Shown here: positions 57,482 to 64,000 of the stretch, piece after piece
Layout of the letters: the number at the start of each line of letters is the position of its first letter
Position numbering within the stretch: the stretch's first letter is position 1
Source of the DNA: a bacterium
GTDB taxonomy: Bacteria > RUG730 > JAAEPJ01
Reading direction: 5' to 3'
Assembly: GCA_024222485.1 (NCBI GenBank)
Contig: JAAEPJ010000335.1
Location: 70,383-134,382 of the forward strand
DNA: 64,000 nt
Notes under the pieces: generated by a model
What the model saw: the letters and a program-made list of their open reading frames with translations, nothing else
The model's database searches: none
Told to the model about the DNA's origin: nothing
Made by a program: the position numbers and the translations under genes

Positions 57482-59020
57482 TTAATTTCCTGTCATCATT
57501 GCCGCTATATCTTCTTCTACTCCGCCTATTGGCTTAAGATTAAAATTATCAATCAAAATTTTAGCAACATTTAGGGATAAAAATCCCGGCAAAGTCGGTC
57601 CAATACGCATCCCTTTAAACCCTAGATGCAAAAGTGCCAATAAGACTGTCACAGCTTTTTGCTCATACCAAGCAATATCGAATGAAATTGGCAAATCATT
57701 AATATTCTCAAGCTCAAATACTTCTTGTAACTTAAGAGCGATCACAGCTAGAGAATATGAGTCATTACATTGTCCAGCATCCAAGATTCTTGGAATACCC
57801 TCAATATCACCAAGCTCTAACTTATTATACCGATATTTTGCACAACCTGCTGTTAGAATAATTGTATCATCAGGCAAATTTTCTGCAACCTCTGTGAAAT
57901 AGTTACGGCTTTTATTCCGCCCATCACAGCCGGCCATTACGATAAATCTTTTAATTGCTCCTGATTTAACAGCAGCCACAACCTTATCAGCCAAAGCGAT
58001 CACCTGATGGTGTCCAAAACCACCAACAATCTCACCTTGCTCAATTTCTTGCGGAGAATCACATATTTTAGCAAGCTCAATAATCTCAGAGAAGTCTTTA
58101 CCCTCACTAATATGTTTCACTCCTTCATAACCTACAGCACCTGTTGTAAAAATTCTATCTTTATAGGAATCTCGTGGAGGAGTAATACAGTTAGTCGTCA
58201 TTAAAATAGGACCATTAAAAGTTTCAAATTCCGTATTCTGCTGATGCCAAGCATTCCCATAATTTCCAACTAAATTATCATATTTTTTAAAAAAAGGGTA
58301 ATAGTTTGCTGGCAACATTTCAGAATGAGTATAAACATCAACACCTGTTCCCTTAGTCTGCTCTAAAAGAACCTCTAAGTCTAAAAGATCATGCCCACTC
58401 ACTAAAATACCCGGGTTATTCCTAACACCAAGATTAACTTTTGTGACCTCAGGATTACCATATTTTTCTGTATTAGCCGCATCCAATAAAGCCATTGCTG
58501 CAACAGAAATTTCCCCTTCTTTTAAAACAAGAGCCAAAAGCTCTTCCTGACTATCACTTTCCTTAATTGCGACTAAAGCATCAATAGCAAAAAAATAAAT
58601 TGACTCATCTTTTTTCCCAAGAACGAAAGCATGGTAAACATAAGCAGCAAGTCCTTTTAAGCCATATAATAATAATTGTTTTAAAGATGTAACATCTTCA
58701 TCTTCACTTTTCTCTATTATATTCGCAACTGATGGAAGACCAAGATCATGTTTCATTATCAAACCTTGGTCTATCATCTCTTGAATTTTCATGTCATCAA
58801 AGTTAGCATTAGTAATCGTTATAAAAAGAGAAAGCAGAATAAATTCATAGTATTTAACATTGAACTCTTTTTTAGCTTTAAGTCCTACGGCAATTTCAGT
58901 TATTGAGTCGATTAGACTATCCTGTAAATTAGCCGTATCTGCTTGTTTCCCACAAACACCTACTGTTTTACATCCAACATTTCCTACAGTTTCTTGACAT
59001 TGATTACAAAACATACTCAT
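57482..59020 (-). CDS. hcp: Hybrid-cluster protein (hydroxylamine / NO reductase)
   Basis: A 512-residue Hcp. N-terminal cluster [14 protein letters not shown]...GVCGK (C-x2-C-x8-C-x5-C type), then [11 protein letters not shown], the hybrid-cluster cysteines in [20 protein letters not shown] and GQCNDSYS. Acts in nitrosative-stress defence. GGGAG lies 7 nt before the ATG. It lies 11 bp after the lipoprotein gene. Confidence 0.97.
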   Translation of the reverse strand: MSMFCNQCQETVGNVGCKTVGVCGKQADTANLQDSLIDSITEIAVGLKAKKEFNVKYYEFILLSLFITITNANFDDMKIQEMIDQGLIMKHDLGLPSVANIIEKSEDEDVTSLKQLLLYGLKGLAAYVYHAFVLGKKDESIYFFAIDALVAIKESDSQEELLALVLKEGEISVAAMALLDAANTEKYGNPEVTKVNLGVRNNPGILVSGHDLLDLEVLLEQTKGTGVDVYTHSEMLPANYYPFFKKYDNLVGNYGNAWHQQNTEFETFNGPILMTTNCITPPRDSYKDRIFTTGAVGYEGVKHISEGKDFSEIIELAKICDSPQEIEQGEIVGGFGHHQVIALADKVVAAVKSGAIKRFIVMAGCDGRNKSRNYFTEVAENLPDDTIILTAGCAKYRYNKLELGDIEGIPRILDAGQCNDSYSLAVIALKLQEVFELENINDLPISFDIAWYEQKAVTVLLALLHLGFKGMRIGPTLPGFLSLNVAKILIDNFNLKPIGGVEEDIAAMMTGN

Positions 59021-59031
59021 TTTAAATCTCC

Positions 59032-59352
59032 CTATTTATTTAAAAAAAAGCCCTTTTTCTTTTTGACTTTCCCTGTATCTTTACTTACACAACTTTGACA
59101 TACTTCATTTTTATTATTCTTTTTTAAATCAAAACAACTTTTACACTTTACTTTTTTGACAATATAGCCAACGCCACAGTCCGCACACCAACCACCATTA
59201 TCAAGCTTTGCTTTTGCACAGCTTGCTCAAGTTACTTTATCCGTAACGCCTTTGTTCGCCGCACAAGCACCACAAGAACCACAGGAGAACAAGAAAGTAG
59301 AACCAAGTAAAATCACTAATAAAACTACGGAAATAACTGTTTTCTTTTTCAT
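59032..59352 (-). CDS. CxxC-rich lipoprotein with in-frame TGA: candidate selenoprotein
   Basis: Frame from the ATG at 59352 (GAGG 7 nt upstream) to TAG at 59032: 106 codons with one TGA at codon 42 (59229-59227). Residues 1-24 are a signal with a possible lipobox (TFLFSC). Cysteine pairs: C24-x2-C27-x2-C30, then TGA42-A-S-C45, C56-x2-C59 (WCADCGVGY), C70-x2-C73 and C85-x2-C88. The TGA sits precisely where a CxxC cysteine is expected, giving UxxC. The frame stays open for 64 codons after it and stops 11 bp before hcp. A 9-bp hairpin with one mismatch begins 2 nt after the TGA but lacks the G of a classic bacterial SECIS loop. If the TGA is a true stop this is a 41-residue pseudogene product. 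Function unknown; a zinc- or redox-active envelope protein is likely. Confidence 0.6.
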
Positions 59353-59500
59353 ATTCATACCTCTTTATACCTCATTAAAGGTTATCTGCAAGATAATCAG
59401 TCTCATCATTCCAAATAGAACCATAATGAAAGTATAAAGCTTTACCTTAAAACCTTCCACTAACGCTTGAAATGAATATTTTTATAAATGAATGAAGTGA

Positions 59501-60259
59501 TTAAATAATTTGACCTTCAACATCAACAACAACTTTTTTAATCGCTATATTTTTCCCTGACTGTAAAACAGCATCTTCCACTATTCTAAATAAGCCTCGA
59601 CAACAAGGAACAACCATTATTGCAACAGTTATCGAATAAATAACATTATTTTTAATAAGCTCTGATAATTTATTAACATAAGGGCTAACATCATCTAACT
59701 TTGGACAAGCAATCGCTATTTTTTTAGCTTTTAAAAGCTTAGAATGGAATGCTCCTAAAGCAAAAGCAGTACAATCAGCCGCAATCAAAAGGTCTGATTC
59801 ATTAAAAGCAGGGTTATGTGGTGATAATAAATGCAATTGGATAGGCCATTGTGTAAGTTCTGACCTCATATTTTGCTCATTTAAAGAACCTGTTACATCC
59901 GTATCTTCTTCTTTTGGAGCAAACTCACGCTGCATAGTCCCAGGACAACCACAGGCAAAAGGATCTTTCTTAGCTTCTGGAGCACCATGTACTTCTTTAG
60001 CAGCTTCATCGCCTCTAGTAGCTTTAACATGCTCATAAGTCTTAACCGCATCATAATCATCACACTCTTTTTCTACGACCTTTAAAGCATCCACAGGGCA
60101 TACATCTAAGCAAGCCCCTAAACCATCACAGTAAATTTCTTTGACTAAAGTCGCCTTATTCTCTTCATCTAAAACAAGCGCACCTTCTGCACAAGCCGTG
60201 GTACAAAGACCACAACCATTACACTTTTCACGATTAATCTCAATGATATATCTTTTCAC
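59501..60259 (-). CDS. 4Fe-4S ferredoxin-type protein next to hcp
   Basis: 252 residues from a GTG at 60259; AAGGAGG lies inside the longer frame and so rules out starts further up. Two clusters at the N-terminus, CNGCGLCTTACA and CDGLGACLDVCP, then a linker with FACGCPGT and a Rossmann-like C-terminal half (LLIAADCTAFALGAFHS, IAIACPKLDD, VVPCCRGL). Proteins of this type occur next to hcp and Rrf2 regulators; probably the electron donor or a partner in nitrosative defence. Reaction unknown. Confidence 0.82.
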   Translation of the reverse strand: MKRYIIEINREKCNGCGLCTTACAEGALVLDEENKATLVKEIYCDGLGACLDVCPVDALKVVEKECDDYDAVKTYEHVKATRGDEAAKEVHGAPEAKKDPFACGCPGTMQREFAPKEEDTDVTGSLNEQNMRSELTQWPIQLHLLSPHNPAFNESDLLIAADCTAFALGAFHSKLLKAKKIAIACPKLDDVSPYVNKLSELIKNNVIYSITVAIMVVPCCRGLFRIVEDAVLQSGKNIAIKKVVVDVEGQII

Positions 60260-60303
60260 TTTATTCAGTTCCTCCTTATAATAATATTTCTTAACTAATT
60301 TTA

Positions 60304-60702
60304 TCAACTTAAAAATTTATGAATTGTCAGTTTAGCAAATTCATTTTTCAAAATTACTTCTATTTTTTCCAACTCTCCCCTTAACACACACTCTTCTCTA
60401 TTTTCACAAAGGTTATAATTAAGCATACAACTACAAGGTTCAATATTTCCTTGAAAAATTTCAATTAAATCAACAACTTTAATATCTTTAGCATTTTTAA
60501 TAATCTTTACTCCGCCATTTGCACCTTTTTTTGATGCGACAAATCCATTTTTAATTAGATCCTGCAAAATTCTCCTTAGAAACTGATAAGGAATATTTTG
60601 TTCATTTGCAATATCTAAAGCAGAAACATACCCCCCCGATTTCTTTGCCAAACTAACTAATGCTTTAATAGCATAATCTGTATTTTTTCTTAATAATTTC
60701 AT
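60304..60702 (-). CDS. Rrf2-family regulator with Fe-S cysteines (NsrR/IscR-like)
   Basis: A 132-residue winged-helix regulator: MKLLRKNTDYAIKALVSLA, IPYQFLRRILQDL and KKGANGGVKI. The cysteines in PCSCMLNYNLC and ECVLR (four in the last third) can hold a cluster that senses NO or iron-sulfur status. First gene of the hcp operon and with its own strong promoter, so it probably represses the operon until NO destroys the cluster. Confidence 0.9.
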   Translation of the reverse strand: MKLLRKNTDYAIKALVSLAKKSGGYVSALDIANEQNIPYQFLRRILQDLIKNGFVASKKGANGGVKIIKNAKDIKVVDLIEIFQGNIEPCSCMLNYNLCENREECVLRGELEKIEVILKNEFAKLTIHKFLS

Positions 60703-60732
60703 AAAATCCCGTTACTTTTTTATTTTGAGATA

Positions 60733-60761
60733 ATTTTAGTATCATTTAATATTCTTGTCAA
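60733..60761 (-). promoter_or_regulatory. Promoter of the Rrf2-hcp-adhE operon
   Basis: TTGACA (60761-60756) - 17 bp - TAAAAT (60738-60733) on the minus strand, 31 bp before the Rrf2 start. One of the best sigma-70-like promoters in the window. Confidence 0.75.
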
Positions 60762-60802
60762 CTATTTATTTTTATACAACTAAAGTATACGAGAATATAT
60801 AT

Positions 60803-61447
60803 CTATAATTTATCAAAAACCTTTTCGATATCCTCTAATATTTTCCAAAGTATTATATGTAAACAATCATCTAAGGCTTCATGAATCTTAAATGTATTTT
60901 TTTCTTCATATAAATATATTTTACTAAAAATAGTTTTCCCTCTTAACATAACTCTAAGCTGTAATTTTATTTTACACCTAAAAGGAGAAGATACCTTTCC
61001 CTTACCCTCTGCCTTAATCTCTAAAATCTTTGTATCAATAGTAAAAACAGCCTTATTCCTATTTTCTTTAAGATCATAGCCAGCTTCTTGTAATTCAAAA
61101 TCTAAAGCCTGTAACAGCCATTCAACAGGATCTATTAAAGCTGCAAATTTTTCTCCAAGCCAATAAATTCTGGGATTAAGGCTATTATTTTTCATAGATT
61201 TTAAAAGGAACTTTGTTTTAAAACTCAAATAGGCTGAATCTTCTAAAGTTAGGACTTTAATCAAAGATCTTGGTGAAGCAAGATAAATTTTATCAGGTAT
61301 TTCAGTATTTCTCTTATTTTTATAAATACTATAATCGGAATAATGCAAATTAATACAGTGCTTAATATTTATAATCCCTTCTCCCGCATATATCAAAACT
61401 CTAAAAAAAAATAATAAAAATATTGCACCGACAATCCTTCTTCTCAC
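60803..61447 (-). CDS. Secreted protein of unknown function
   Basis: 214 residues from a GTG at 61447, chosen for AAAGGAG 7 nt upstream; a longer frame to 61513 adds an unlikely start. A signal/anchor (RRRIVGAIFLLFFFRVLIYA) precedes a mixed alpha/beta region. The second half (VEWLLQALDFELQEAGYDL, FTIDTKILEIKAEGKGKV, a final helix) recalls YajG-type envelope lipoproteins in layout, but there is no lipobox and I do not recognise the family. Confidence 0.7.
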   Translation of the reverse strand: MRRRIVGAIFLLFFFRVLIYAGEGIINIKHCINLHYSDYSIYKNKRNTEIPDKIYLASPRSLIKVLTLEDSAYLSFKTKFLLKSMKNNSLNPRIYWLGEKFAALIDPVEWLLQALDFELQEAGYDLKENRNKAVFTIDTKILEIKAEGKGKVSSPFRCKIKLQLRVMLRGKTIFSKIYLYEEKNTFKIHEALDDCLHIILWKILEDIEKVFDKL

Positions 61448-61862
61448 GATGAAACTCCTTTCTTGAATATGAATGCTCCCATCATAACAAAAAAAATAGA
61501 GATATACCATCACCTTTATAATAACAATATTTTTCTATCTAAACGAAAAAATAGCTCAACAAAAAATCAAAACCATAGTATGCCTAAAGATAGTCCTTGA
61601 CTATCTTATTACTTTGTTTCATCTCCACTTAAAATCTAATTATTCCTCTGTACTTTTATATTAATTAACCTTAAGATAAAATATTACTTTTACCACAAGA
61701 AATAAAACACTTAGCATAAAAAAAATTTGACATTTGTGATTATTATGCCATATTATTAAGAGAAAAATATTTCAACTAAAAATAAAAAATTGGAAAAAGG
61801 AGGTTTTTTCTTACACTATAAAAAAATTTGCTCTTAAAATTAACTTAAAAAAGGAGAAAAGA
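61448..61862. other. 415-bp divergent intergenic region
   Basis: Contains a hairpin AAGATAGT-CCTTG-ACTATCTT (61587-61607) of unknown role and the promoter at 61727-61756 for the plus-strand gene. A stray AAAGGAGG at about 61797 is not followed by a start codon. No ORF is supported. Confidence 0.55.
61727..61756 (+). promoter_or_regulatory. Promoter of the Spy-like gene
   Basis: TTGACA (61727-61732) - 18 bp - TATTAT (61751-61756), giving a leader of about 100 nt before the ATG at 61863. Confidence 0.65.
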
Positions 61863-62390
61863 ATGTTTAACAAAAAAGTAGTATTAGCCGTTATTTCTTT
61901 AGTCTGCTTGACTTCATTTTCATTTGCACAATCATGCGGAGGAAAAAAAGTTCAAAATAAAAAATGCCCTATCATGAAAAAAGTCTGTAAAATTTTAAAA
62001 AACGGCGAAGCAATAGGTCTTTCTCAAACAGAAATACAAAAAATTAAAAATACTAAACGAGAGGTCAAAAAAAAACAAATAAAGTTAAATGCAGAAATAG
62101 AAATTTTAGGTCTAGATATTAAAAATGCTTTTCATCAAGAAACAATTAACACATCTGAGATCAATCGTCTTATAGATAAAAAATTCGAATTCAAAAAAGA
62201 AAGAGTAAAAATAGCCGTAGCGGCCTATGCTAAAATTAATAATATGCTCTCTCAAGAACAAAAAACTAAATTAAAAGCTTTACCTAACCCTGAAAAAAAT
62301 AGCATTCCAAAAAAATGCAAAAAAAAGAAACAACAATGTAGCAAGGATGAAAAAGGATATAAGTGCAATACCAATATTAGACATAGATAA
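61863..62390 (+). CDS. Periplasmic Spy/CpxP-like protein
   Basis: 175 residues. A signal peptide (MFNKKVVLAVISLVCLTSFS, cleavage near FAQ) precedes a helical, very lysine-rich body with two LTxxQ-like motifs, LSQTEIQKI and LSQEQKTKL, the mark of Spy/CpxP envelope-stress chaperones. Cysteines at both ends (QSCGGKK, KKCPIMKKVC, CKKKKQQCSK) are extra and could bind metal or form disulfides. AAAGGAG lies 6 nt before the ATG; own promoter and terminator. Confidence 0.75.
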   Translation: MFNKKVVLAVISLVCLTSFSFAQSCGGKKVQNKKCPIMKKVCKILKNGEAIGLSQTEIQKIKNTKREVKKKQIKLNAEIEILGLDIKNAFHQETINTSEINRLIDKKFEFKKERVKIAVAAYAKINNMLSQEQKTKLKALPNPEKNSIPKKCKKKKQQCSKDEKGYKCNTNIRHR

Positions 62391-62401
62391 TGTTTTTGTT
62401 C

Positions 62402-62445
62402 AAGTTATCCGTATCTATTCTTTGTTGAACAGATACGGATAACTT
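62402..62445. terminator. Terminator between convergent genes
   Basis: 15-bp perfect stem AAGTTATCCGTATCT / AGATACGGATAACTT with a 14-nt loop, 11 bp past the Spy-like stop and between convergent genes. T-runs are modest on both sides; probably bidirectional. Confidence 0.7.
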
Positions 62446-62527
62446 ATTACTTTTCATAATAAATTCACGAATCCCCCCTCCAAATAAAAAATTAATATCC
62501 ATTTTTATAAAAACCTTAAAAATTCTT

Positions 62528-63352
62528 TTACAACAACTCCTTTGCTAGCAAACAAACTTCAATCCAACCACTCTCTTTTGTAGGAAAAAAACTATTATTC
62601 CCTGTTCTCATTGCTTCCAAATATTTCATGTTATATTTTTTAATTATAAACATATTATTAAATGTATTTTCTAACTTTGAATAGCTATCTCGTCTAATTT
62701 CTGATATGTTGCAATAATCAAAAATTATCCCAAAAATTTCTTTCGGAATGCTAGCTTTATCACTCGCAATATTTTCATCTTCTTTAAGGAACTCAAAAAT
62801 TATAAAATCAGGGTGAAGCACTTGGATAAATTTTTGTATTGATTCCGTTGATAAGTAGTAACTAATACCTTCTAAAACAAGTATTGTATTTTTCTTTGGA
62901 TCCCATCCATAATTTGAAAGGCTTTTTTGGACAGACATAGTATTTAAAATATCTGTTTCAATAAAAGCAATATTTTCATATTTATTGCCACATAAACTAT
63001 TATATAAATTAAATTTTATATCCATATTCTCTTTGTCAAGCTCAAATATTCTAACTTCTGGATAATACTCAGATATCTCAATCCCTAAAGGATCAAGACC
63101 TGCTGCTGCAATTACAAGTTGACAATCTTTATTTTGCCTAGATAAAACTTGATTAAGCAAACTAAAAATGCCCCATTTCCTATTTTTTATTACTTCGTCA
63201 TAATAGGAACAAACCTCATTGCATTGATCATAAAGCAGCTGTCCTGCACTCAAGTCCAATTTTTCAAGGTATTCCTTTGCCTTGTCTGTGTTATAACAGT
63301 TAGTTCCTGCCCACATTAGAACAAGCGCTGATGTATCTGATAATATTTCCAT
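62528..63352 (-). CDS. LCM-type class I SAM methyltransferase
   Basis: A 274-residue protein resembling the leucine carboxyl methyltransferase (TIGR00027/PPM1) family: LVIAAAGLDPLGIEISEYYP (SAM motif I), RIFELDKENMDIK and LVLEGISYYLS match its characteristic blocks. In bacteria these often modify small molecules such as polyketide or peptide products. Substrate unknown. It stands beside an IS remnant, which may hint at mobility. Confidence 0.75.
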   Translation of the reverse strand: MEILSDTSALVLMWAGTNCYNTDKAKEYLEKLDLSAGQLLYDQCNEVCSYYDEVIKNRKWGIFSLLNQVLSRQNKDCQLVIAAAGLDPLGIEISEYYPEVRIFELDKENMDIKFNLYNSLCGNKYENIAFIETDILNTMSVQKSLSNYGWDPKKNTILVLEGISYYLSTESIQKFIQVLHPDFIIFEFLKEDENIASDKASIPKEIFGIIFDYCNISEIRRDSYSKLENTFNNMFIIKKYNMKYLEAMRTGNNSFFPTKESGWIEVCLLAKELL

Positions 63353-63431
63353 ATCATCTCCTCTAAAATTTGATATATTTATTCTTCAAAACAAACACTA
63401 AAGCTTGTTCTTAGCCATTGATAAAAATTAG

Positions 63432-63872
63432 CTAAATGGGTACATTATAGGCAGATAACCAATCATCCGTTTTAGATTGAGCCTTAATTTGATAACCTAT
63501 AATTTCTTTGGAATACCAGTCGATCACAATAACCAAATAAAGCCAGCCAAAAGGAGATATCATAATTTTTGTCATGTTTATTCCCCAGTATTGATTCGCA
63601 TAAGAGGCAACAGGTTTTGACCTATTAGAATATCTTTTAGCTCTAAGATTTTGATTTTTTTTAACTAATAAATTATTTTCTTTTAAAAGACGGTAAACTC
63701 TTTTTTTATTCACTTTAAGATTTTTCCTAAAGTTTAAATAAGCCCAAACACGACGAATACCCCAAAAAGGATGATCGGCTTTTATTTGTTTAATTTCTTG
63801 TAAGATAAACGCATTCCTATTTGTTACAGAAAGAGATTTTTTTCTTTTTACTTTTAATCGTTTTTTTTTTAT
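63432..63872 (-). pseudogene. IS3-family transposase orfB remnant
   Basis: Open frame from after a TGA at 63875-63873 to a stop at 63432 (146 codons, no good start). It reads the HTH-like segment HPFWGIRRVWAYLNF, NKKRVYRLLKENNLLV and the DDE core WGINMTKI...GWLYLVIVIDWYSKEIIGY. It breaks off after KTDDWLSAYN, so the last catalytic D and E are gone. The first catalytic Asp (DMT) is Asn here. Dead element. Confidence 0.85.
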
Positions 63873-64000
63873 TCAATAGTTAGATCCGCAATAATATTTT
63901 TCATTTTATCTACTTTATACTCTAAATTTTTTTCTTTTTTAGAAATATTATTATGTTCAAAAGCTTGAAAGCCAAATTTTAAAAACTTGTCTTTCCATCG
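63869..64000 (-). pseudogene. IS3-family orfA, C-terminal end, cut by window edge
   Basis: 43 codons ending at TAA 63871-63869: WKDKFLKFGFQAFE...KMKNIIADLTIE, matching the coiled-coil end of IS3 OrfA. orfB lies in the -1 frame and the junction is an A10 run, but the orfA stop comes before the run and the shared open stretch is only 7 nt. Confidence 0.7.

Larger units (their letters stand above)
63432..64000 (-). mobile_element. IS3-family insertion sequence remnant
   Basis: Consists of the orfA end and truncated orfB described separately. No terminal inverted repeat is visible at 63432, consistent with truncation; the other end lies beyond the window. Confidence 0.8.

Noticed and set aside
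59227-59251. Hairpin after the TGA as a classic bacterial SECIS element
   Set aside because: Position fits, but the AAAA loop has no G and its loop begins only 12 nt after TGA, closer than usual; kept only as weak support for the selenoprotein idea.
61789-61840. Short leader peptide before the Spy-like gene
   Set aside because: Would need a TTG start with no SD; the nearby AAAGGAGG is inside the frame and has no start codon after it.
63861-63875. A10 run as a programmed -1 frameshift site between orfA and orfB
   Set aside because: The orfA stop (TAA) comes before almost the whole run, so ribosomes would terminate before slipping.

Overview
The window is AT-rich DNA (roughly one third G+C by eye) from a diderm, mainly anaerobic bacterium. 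Supporting genes are a lysine/diaminopimelate pathway, a periplasmic Spy-like protein, 2-oxoacid:ferredoxin oxidoreductase, AdhE, Hcp, rubredoxin, rubrerythrin and superoxide reductase. Genes are tightly packed with clear Shine-Dalgarno sites, and TGA serves as a normal stop in several genes. No rRNA, tRNA or CRISPR array was seen. The phylum cannot be fixed from this window; the mix (AroK-AroB fusion, a GH57-like secreted protein, a VorB-type oxidoreductase, arsenosugar genes) would fit an uncultured low-GC lineage such as Omnitrophota or a relative. That placement is inference.

Layout. 1-6.6 kb (minus): a probable operon PHP phosphatase - TPR protein - cmoB - lysA - dapF - DegT aminotransferase - glycosyltransferase, the last running off the window. 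7.2-10.1 kb (plus): aroK-aroB fusion and glyA. 10.1-24.1 kb (minus): korDABC, proS, a sugar nucleotidyltransferase, metK, aspS, then phoH - HD phosphodiesterase - ybeY - two CNNM/CorC proteins. 24.3-33.2 kb (minus): nnrD, M20 peptidase, aroQ, a GH57-like secreted protein, a very unusual RNA methyltransferase/PAS/histidine-kinase-like fusion, and fabH. 33.4-40.8 kb (plus): pssA, leuA, leuC, leuD, a GH43 glycosidase and a comEC-like gene. 40.8-43.1 kb (minus): leuB and asd.

43.2-47.7 kb (minus) is an oxygen and peroxide defence island: TVP38 protein, perR, rubrerythrin, superoxide reductase, ferritin, a C-terminally truncated CoA-disulfide-reductase-like protein, rubredoxin and the remnant of what looks like a flavodiiron gene. 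It holds a 54-bp perfect palindrome in the ferritin leader. 47.9-54.7 kb (minus) carries a mercuric-reductase-like flavoprotein and an arsenosugar operon (arsP - mutM - glycosyltransferase - arsS/arsM fusion - glycosyltransferase). 54.9-60.7 kb (minus) is a nitrosative-stress and fermentation operon: Rrf2 regulator - ferredoxin protein - Cys-rich lipoprotein with an in-frame TGA - hcp - adhE. 60.8-64 kb has a secreted protein of unknown function, a Spy/CpxP-like protein, an LCM-type methyltransferase and a dead IS3-family remnant.

The strongest candidates for something undescribed are (1) the single-ORF fusion of a complete RlmD/TrmA-type rRNA m5U methyltransferase with PAS domains and a histidine-kinase ATPase that has no phosphoacceptor histidine, and (2) the CxxC-rich lipoprotein upstream of hcp in which an in-frame TGA sits exactly where one CxxC cysteine should be (UxxC), a possible selenoprotein.
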